A stretch of 64,000 nt of DNA from Anastrepha obliqua (lineage: Eukaryota > Arthropoda > Insecta > Diptera > Tephritidae), in contig NC_072895.1 in assembly GCF_027943255.1 (NCBI RefSeq), positions 29,114,001 through 29,178,000 of the forward strand, given 5' to 3'. Made by a program: the position numbers and the translations under genes. The number at the start of each line of letters is the position of its first letter. Position 1 is the stretch's first letter. The notes under the pieces were generated by a model that saw only the letters and a list, made by a program, of their open reading frames with translations, was not told the DNA's origin and made no database searches. Positions 58,620 through 64,000 of the stretch are shown in pieces.

Positions 58620-60535
58620 AAAAATTTGTTTACAGGTTAGGTAGGTGAAATGGTTGAAGTGCCAGTCTGGCACTCCTTAAGTAGCACTGAAGCTCTGTTT
58701 TGATAAAGATGAATGGGATTTAGGTAGCAGCACTGCTCCAGACTGTTGAAGAAAGAAGCACCCAGTGACCTCAATCGTCTAGCTGGCAAATTCGGATATT
58801 TACAGAGATTCAACAGTCTCCTTCTCTGAAAGGTTCCCACAGCTTCTGCAATGAGGGTTAAATTGTAACCCTAGCTTTTCCGGGTCTGCGCCGATCGTCC
58901 AGTGATCGGTAAACACAGTTACGAGTTTGGAAATTCAATGGCGTGGAGTCCAAAGGACTTTCTGAGTCCTTGGCATACCGTATTGGAGCCAAAGGGTTTT
59001 CGAAATAGCACATGACGAAATGGAGCTCCATTTTTTCTGCGCTTTCCTGAGAAATAATTTGTGCAGTTCTTCTTTAAAAACTATCAGGGGGATGCCGAGG
59101 ACCGGGTAGGAGGTCTCTGAGGTCAATTCAGTCCACTTCCTGGCAAGTTCACCAGCAATTTCATTTCCCTCTATGGTCCTATGTTCTTTGTCCTTAGTAT
59201 ACCGTATTGGGGCCAAAGGGTTTTCGAAATAGCGCATGACGAAATGGAGCTCCATTTTTTCTGCACTTTCCTGAGAAATAATTTGTGCAGTTCTTCTTTA
59301 AAAACTGTCAGGGGGATGCCGTTGACCGGGTAGGAGGTCTCTGAGACCAATTCAGTCCCCCTCCTGGCAAGTTCATCAGCAATTTCATTTCCCTCTATGG
59401 TCCTATGTTCTTTGACACAGATCAGAGAAATGTTACATGCACACCCAAGAGATTTGCTCTCTTTACAGGAGTTCACTAATTTGAATCTGCACCATGTCGT
59501 CCTCACTGCTTTGAACGCAGCTTGACTATCGCAGAAAATATTAACAACTTCCTCGCTCCCGCGTTCTCTAAGCATTTTCCTTGCCTGCAGGATCGCAAAG
59601 ATTTCTGCTTGGAAAACACTAGCAGTATTCGGCAGTTTAAAGAAGATAGATAAATTGGCTGAGTTAGAGAAAACGCCTGCTCCGACTCCTGATTCCATCT
59701 TGGAACCATCACTGAAGACAGAGGTGCAAGCTTCGGTGCAGATTTTCCCCTCGATCCAATCCTGCTTTTTTGGAAAGATTGCCCTGGCACGACCCTCAAA
59801 CTCTACTTTGCGGATAGAGAAATCTGTTCGAAATTCGGCGAAATACTAAGCATCCATATGTTGAAATTGGCAAAACCACTGCGTGGTACATCCACAGCAC
59901 AACGTGTGGCTTGAGTCCCCATTTTTTTCTGAACATGGATTTTCAGGTGTAGAAAGCTCTACTGGCCTTCTTTACCCGATTTTCCATGTGTAGCTTCAAA
60001 TGGAGTTTGGAGTCAAGTATCACTCCAAGATACCTAATTTCGGATGAGAGCGGGAGGACGTGGTTGTTTAATTTGGGAAGTTGAAAAGGTTGAGGTTTAT
60101 ATTTTCTGGTAAATAGCACCAGCTCCGTTTTGTCAAAGTTGACTCGGAGGCTGCAAGTGGCAGCCCAGCGACTGAGTACAGGCCTTTCCAAGATCTCAGC
60201 CTCATGACTGAGGGAAACGGTCCCGATATCATCAGGACCAAGTCAACGGCGTATGCTACTACCTTAACCCCATTCTTATTTAGCATTATCAGAACTTCGT
60301 CAATGGCAAATAGCCAAAGTAGGGGCGAAAGGACACCACCCTGCGGCGTCCCCCTGTGAAGGAATATAGTGACTTTAGCCTCTCTTGCGACCGCATTAAC
60401 TTTCCTGAGAGACAAATAGGTCTTTCCACCTCTAGTCTATCTAATGCAGTGACAATTGACTCCACGCTGATGTTATTAAAAGCACCTTCTATATCTATGA
60501 AGGCCGCCAAAGTTGTACTTTCAAAGAAAAAAAAG
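58620..60535 (-). mobile_element. Non-LTR retrotransposon (RT plus RNase H), dead
   Basis: From high to low coordinate the minus strand shows RT blocks FIDIEGAFNNIS (60480-60510), RGTPQGGVLSPLLW (about 60310-60355) and AYAVDLVLM (about 60230-60258), where the catalytic YADD box reads YAVD. LGVILDSKLHLKLHMENRV follows near 59970-60025. After that comes RNase H (FQAEIFAILQARK, FCDSQAAFKAV, EHRTIEGNEIADELARRGTE) at 59290-59640, and a tail. The 5' end is truncated inside RT, and several frameshifts are present. A 224 bp tandem duplication lies in the tail. Confidence 0.85.
58975..59422 (-). repeat. 224 bp tandem duplication inside the LINE
   Basis: The segment starting ATACCGTATTGGAGCCAAAG at 58975 recurs at 59199 with few differences, and CTATGGTCCTATGTTCTTTG occurs at 59171 and 59395, the same 224 bp offset. 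It duplicates the end of RNase H and the start of the tail. Confidence 0.92.
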
Positions 60536-60830
60536 GTTGATTGATTTTTAGCGAGATTTGATTTTCTGATTTTAATGTTTTACGTTAGGGTGGCAGGAAC
60601 TGAGATCTGGTGTGGAAGCACTCGGGTACCCAACAATGAACTTTGGAACAAAAAATTGTCATCTCGCGACAAAGCATCGATATATCATAATTTACGAGGC
60701 CGGGTCAGTAAGTCCGTGTCTTTCTGTATTTCTGACCTCTTTACTGAAAAAGAAATACTACTCCTGTCAACAGGCATCTGTCAGTTGACACCTGTCAAAA
60801 TTTGAATGTGTTGCGTCAGTTAGTTTGTGT
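60536..60830. other. Intronic sequence, nothing certain
   Basis: It contains GGCCGGGTCAGTAAGTCCGTG near 60700-60720, which resembles a mariner end, but no partner end is clear. No coding. Confidence 0.3.
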
Positions 60831-61117
60831 TTTACAGCTACCTTTATCAGACTACCCAGTAATTTGAGGAGAAAATGAAAAAAACTGAATTTCGTGTGCT
60901 TATTACGCCGATTCACACTTAGAAACCCACTGTTTCGACTGTTGTTTGGTCTCTGGTGTGTGGTGATGGATCCATGTTTCGTCCACGGTTACAAAACGGC
61001 GCAAAAACTCCTCCATATTGCGATTAAATAACGCCAAACCTTCCTGTGAAGTTGTTACACGATTGCGTTTGTGGTCGACTGTGAATTACTGGGTAGTCTG
61101 ATAAAGGTAGCTGTAAA
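60831..61117 (-). mobile_element. mariner transposase fragment inside a perfect 34 bp inverted repeat
   Basis: Arms at 60831-60864 and 61084-61117 are exact reverse complements (TTTACAGCTACCTTTATCAG ... and its mirror). The spacer (60865-61083) reads on the minus strand as RNRVTTSQEGLALFNRNMEE, then FLRRFVTVDETWIHHHTPET and KQQSKQW. This is the region around the first catalytic Asp of a mariner transposase, in frame and without stops. It belongs to a different mariner from those at 3245 and 8452. Confidence 0.85.
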
Positions 61118-62263
61118 GCTCGTAAGATTCGACTATAAACACCGAAGATGTGAGGAAACATGTAAAGAGGAGACTTCTTCCTTCAAACAATTTTTTTTCT
61201 TTTTCAAAATTCTTCTTCGAGGTAGTGGGTTGTCTACAGGAAATTAGTGTCTCTAGTGCCTGTTCCATGCTCACATTGCCCTCTCAGTTCCAAGCCCAGC
61301 TTGCGTGATCGTTTCGAGCATAATTTTTTATATTACATTTGTATGTTTCTTTAAGACATTTTATTTTGATAAAAAATACTTAATTATATAAAATTATAAA
61401 ATAACCAGCAATACTTCTTAGCCGCTATCATTTCCTTTATTCAAATTGAACGGAAAATCACTGGATGCTACAGGTAAACAGTTTGTGTTTCTAAGTATTC
61501 ATTGTCTCGTGATTATTTATGTATGTAAATACGAATTTATTTAAGACAATTTTTTTATTACTAATCCATAGAAATAAAACGGTTCTTAAACATTCACATG
61601 ATGAAGTATAAGCAAATTTCGAAATAGTCGGGAAGTGGCGTTTTCACGTGGTATGATTCAATGCCGTTGCATTTACCGTTGCTCTGCTAATGCCATTTGC
61701 CTACACTTCTATAGTTTTTTTCTCTTAGCCAAATTATCAAATCGATTGATTTGCATTTCGTACTTTTAGTGTCAGTGCGATCGGCAGAAAAATTTAGAAT
61801 TGCAAATCGTCGCAACAACAAAAAGAAATAATCTTTGAATTTTTTACACGCCAACTGAGTGCAAAAAATAGCTCGCTAAAAATACAGCGCGTAGTTAAAA
61901 CACTTCCCTCGCAGCAAACTTTCCGCTTGCTGCACCTCCCCATGCAGCCTCGCTGCAGCTTGGCTGCCTGTTTACATAATTACAAATGAAGAGAAAAAAT
62001 AAAACAAAAATAACGCGTGAATCTATGACAATTTGGTAAATTTAGACTATTGGCAATTGTTGCAAAGAGCTCGTAAATGCTTCGTCGTTCCACCGATCGA
62101 TTGTGCTCGATCGTGACCAATATTTGTATGCTGCCTGTGCGTTGCTGCACTTCGAAATCGAGCACTTCGATGTGCATAGTTTAATCGAAAACAACCGTCG
62201 TCTATCGTCGTCATCTTTCGACATAGACGAAAACGTTTTCAAAATTTGTTCGGCGCGTTCAAT
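61118..62263 (+). other. Intron/upstream region of the internal promoter
   Basis: Non-coding. From about 61640 the sequence becomes less A+T-biased, with several CG-containing motifs and a cluster of GATCGATTG/CGATCGTGACC-type sequences near 62090-62120, as expected for a fly promoter region. No TATA box is placed with confidence. Confidence 0.4.
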
Positions 62264-62529
62264 TCAGTTATAGTTAAAATTTCTAATCGAACGGAATCGA
62301 ATGTTCTCTCCCAATCGATCCGATACGTTGAAATTTTACCGAAAATAATATATATATATATATTGATTTATGAACTCTGAAATCGTTAAACGCTTCGAAA
62401 AGTTTTAAATTTGTTAATAAATCGAAATACTTTGTTGTTTTTTTGTGTGTTTAATAAACGCCAACGCGCTACCCTGATTATCCTCGTTTGTTTGATCCTT
62501 GATCGATAAAAAAAAAAGTTCTCGAAACG
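62264..62529 (+). promoter_or_regulatory. Candidate initiator and 5' UTR of the internal transcription unit
   Basis: TCAGTT at 62264-62269 matches the fly initiator consensus TCAKTY, with A at 62266 as possible +1. GGAAT at +28 is a poor match to a downstream promoter element. The following 264 bp have stops in frame with the ATG (TGA at 62500-62502) and no earlier in-frame ATG, so 62530 is the natural start. The start site is a guess from consensus only. Confidence 0.35.
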
Positions 62530-64000
62530 ATGGGAGAGACGGAAGGTGAAGTCGGTGCGGCTGATACGCGACCATCTGAGGAGCCTGAATCGACTCCTGT
62601 ACAGGATACGTTAGCGGTGCCGGTGCAAAAACGTCGAAAAGTGAAATCGCCTACTCCTGGTACGCTGCGCGGTCGCAGCGCTACACCCATACGTGGCAGG
62701 AGTCAAACCCCATTCTCACTGTACCTGAACCGTCGCAGCGCTACGCCTTCGACATGGCGCAGCATTACACCCTTCCTAAAGCGGGAGGAAAGGGAGAAAA
62801 CTCCTTTCGAGCTCGGCAGGGACATTAAAACTCAAATTACTTGCAATAAAGCCGTTTTTGATCGAGCACTAATTATGGATATTACAGAAAGCGAGGAAAT
62901 TCAAAAACCTGTGCGTTACATAACGACCGATATGTCTGTCATTGATCGTGCTGCCGTAATGGATGTATCGAATGTTGAGGTTATTTACTTGATCGAAGAG
63001 TATGAGGAAGTCGAGGAGGAGGAGGAAATCATTGAGGAAGTGAAACCAAAGAAAAAGGCTAAAGGCAAGAAGGCGCGCACACCACGCAAGTCCCTCGAAA
63101 GGGAAGCAAGATCCGACTCTATCATTTCGGAAACTGAAGGTGAAAACGGTGAGAGTCGCGGCACTGATCATGAAGAGAGTGTGGAACCGGATGATTTAGA
63201 TGAGCCTGTGAAGAAAACGAAAAAGAAGGCTGCCCCCAAAAAGAAGGAAAAGAAGGAGAAATCGCCTAGTCCAAAGTTGACCTTGAAATTGGAAATGGGC
63301 GGCGGCCAGAAGGCCAGCAAGAAGATGTTTGAGGAGCAGCAAAAGCAACAGGAACAATCAAAAGCACCTGCACCAAAGCCGCCACCAAAGAAGAGCAAAC
63401 TTGTCTTGCAAATGGAAGAACAGGCCAGAGCTGCTGCCAAGGCGGCAGAAGAAGAAGCGGCTAAGGCAGCAAGCAAACCCAAAGGTGAGACTTTTGCCGA
63501 GCGCCAAGAGCGCTTGAAGCAGGAGAAAGAAAAGCAGGACCGCATTGAGGCCGAGTTACGTGCTGCATTACGCGCACAGAAAGAGGCTGAACGTGCAGAG
63601 GAAGAAGAAACTGAGGAACAGGAGGAAGATGTTGATGAGGAAGAAGACGATGCAGGTGATGAATCCTTTGCCGGCACGGAGTCGTATGGAGACGAGCTTG
63701 GCAGCGAATATCGTGAAGATGAGGAGGATGGCGAAGAAGTAGACGTGGTACCCGAACTGCCCAAGAGCAAGAAGCGACGTGGCAGTAATTCATCCGAGGA
63801 GTTTACACGACCCAATCCCTACGATGAGGAACGCTGGAAGCTTATTGCCGAGGAGGAGGGTGAGGAGTTTATGCAACAAATGCGCAAATATAGCATGCGC
63901 ATATACAAAAGTGAGAAAGAACGTGACGCCGAATGGCAGCGTATACGAGAGCAAGCCCGCTTGCCACATTTCATTGTCTTCCTTACGGATCGCACGGTTG
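62530..64000 (+). CDS. Strn-Mlck: Internal start exon of an Ig muscle protein isoform (partial, runs off window)
   Basis: The ATG at 62530 (A at -3) opens 490 codons continuing past the window. N-terminal region: acidic start, then Ser/Thr-Pro boxes (RGRSATPIRGRSQTPF, RRSATP, WRSITPF), likely proline-directed phosphosites. Two similar segments follow (VFDRALIMDI and VIDRAAVMDV), then an acidic run, a Lys-rich KKTKKKAAPKKKEKKEK stretch, and a long charged helix rich in Glu, Ala, Arg and Gln (about residues 265-390). The window ends in LPHFIVFLTDRTV, the A strand of an Ig domain. I infer the second promoter of the same gene, as for the Drosophila stretchin-klp isoforms. It could instead be a separate adjacent Ig gene. 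Exon 57710 (phase 1) cannot join at the ATG, so the giant isoform presumably skips this exon. Confidence 0.75.
   Translation, partial: MGETEGEVGAADTRPSEEPESTPVQDTLAVPVQKRRKVKSPTPGTLRGRSATPIRGRSQTPFSLYLNRRSATPSTWRSITPFLKREEREKTPFELGRDIKTQITCNKAVFDRALIMDITESEEIQKPVRYITTDMSVIDRAAVMDVSNVEVIYLIEEYEEVEEEEEIIEEVKPKKKAKGKKARTPRKSLEREARSDSIISETEGENGESRGTDHEESVEPDDLDEPVKKTKKKAAPKKKEKKEKSPSPKLTLKLEMGGGQKASKKMFEEQQKQQEQSKAPAPKPPPKKSKLVLQMEEQARAAAKAAEEEAAKAASKPKGETFAERQERLKQEKEKQDRIEAELRAALRAQKEAERAEEEETEEQEEDVDEEEDDAGDESFAGTESYGDELGSEYREDEEDGEEVDVVPELPKSKKRRGSNSSEEFTRPNPYDEERWKLIAEEEGEEFMQQMRKYSMRIYKSEKERDAEWQRIREQARLPHFIVFLTDRTV

Overview
The window looks like higher-fly (Diptera) nuclear DNA, most likely from a tephritid fruit fly. 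It is very A+T-rich outside exons. It has insect GT-AG introns, a Drosophila-like titin-family muscle gene, and mariner, piggyBac and non-LTR (R1, Jockey/CR1-like, RNase H-bearing) debris. It also carries a tRNA-related repeat that I associate with tephritids from memory. There are no bacterial-type genes, CRISPR arrays or operons.

One plus-strand gene dominates. I reconstruct exons at 5759-5930, 31744-32035, 32115-32599, 32776-32867, 36791-37003 and 37071-57710, all with matching splice phases. A further coding exon starts at 62530 and runs off the window. The products are tandem Ig domains (seven whole ones up to 37920, one at 57385-57657, and the start of another). Between them a single 20.6 kb exon adds about 6,400 residues of helical modules, acidic linkers and two large PEVK-like Lys/Glu/Pro repeat arrays. 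This matches the Drosophila Stretchin-Mlck (Strn-Mlck) type of giant sarcomeric protein better than sallimus, projectin or Unc-89. The identity is from memory of the architecture, not from a search. The 5' exons upstream of 5759 and the 3' part (further Ig, Fn3, kinase) lie outside the window.

Layout: 1-5758 is non-coding with an R1-like LINE tail, a mariner and another LINE tail. A 25.8 kb intron (5931-31743) splits the first Ig domain and is a transposon graveyard. It holds a second mariner, AT-only repeats, a SINE-like repeat, a piggyBac inside a tandem array, several TTAA-flanked small elements and a 1 kb (ATGTT)n array. It also holds LINE fragments, a Tc1/mariner-superfamily element with a 41-residue D-D spacing, and a cytochrome c processed pseudogene. 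Within this intron, 25673-25764 encodes a short start exon with a textbook N-myristoylation/palmitoylation motif, phase-compatible with downstream Ig exons. It is a candidate alternative promoter for a membrane-anchored isoform. 32036-37070 holds four further introns; the 3.9 kb one has two small DNA transposons and a fossil Ig half-exon. 57711-62529 is an intron with a decayed LINE and a mariner fragment between perfect 34 bp inverted repeats, followed by an internal promoter region.

The most interesting points are the myristoyl start exon, a roughly 140-residue helical module present five times that I do not recognise, a 750-residue tandem duplication, the two recently homogenised repeat arrays, and the exon fossil at 36509-36578.
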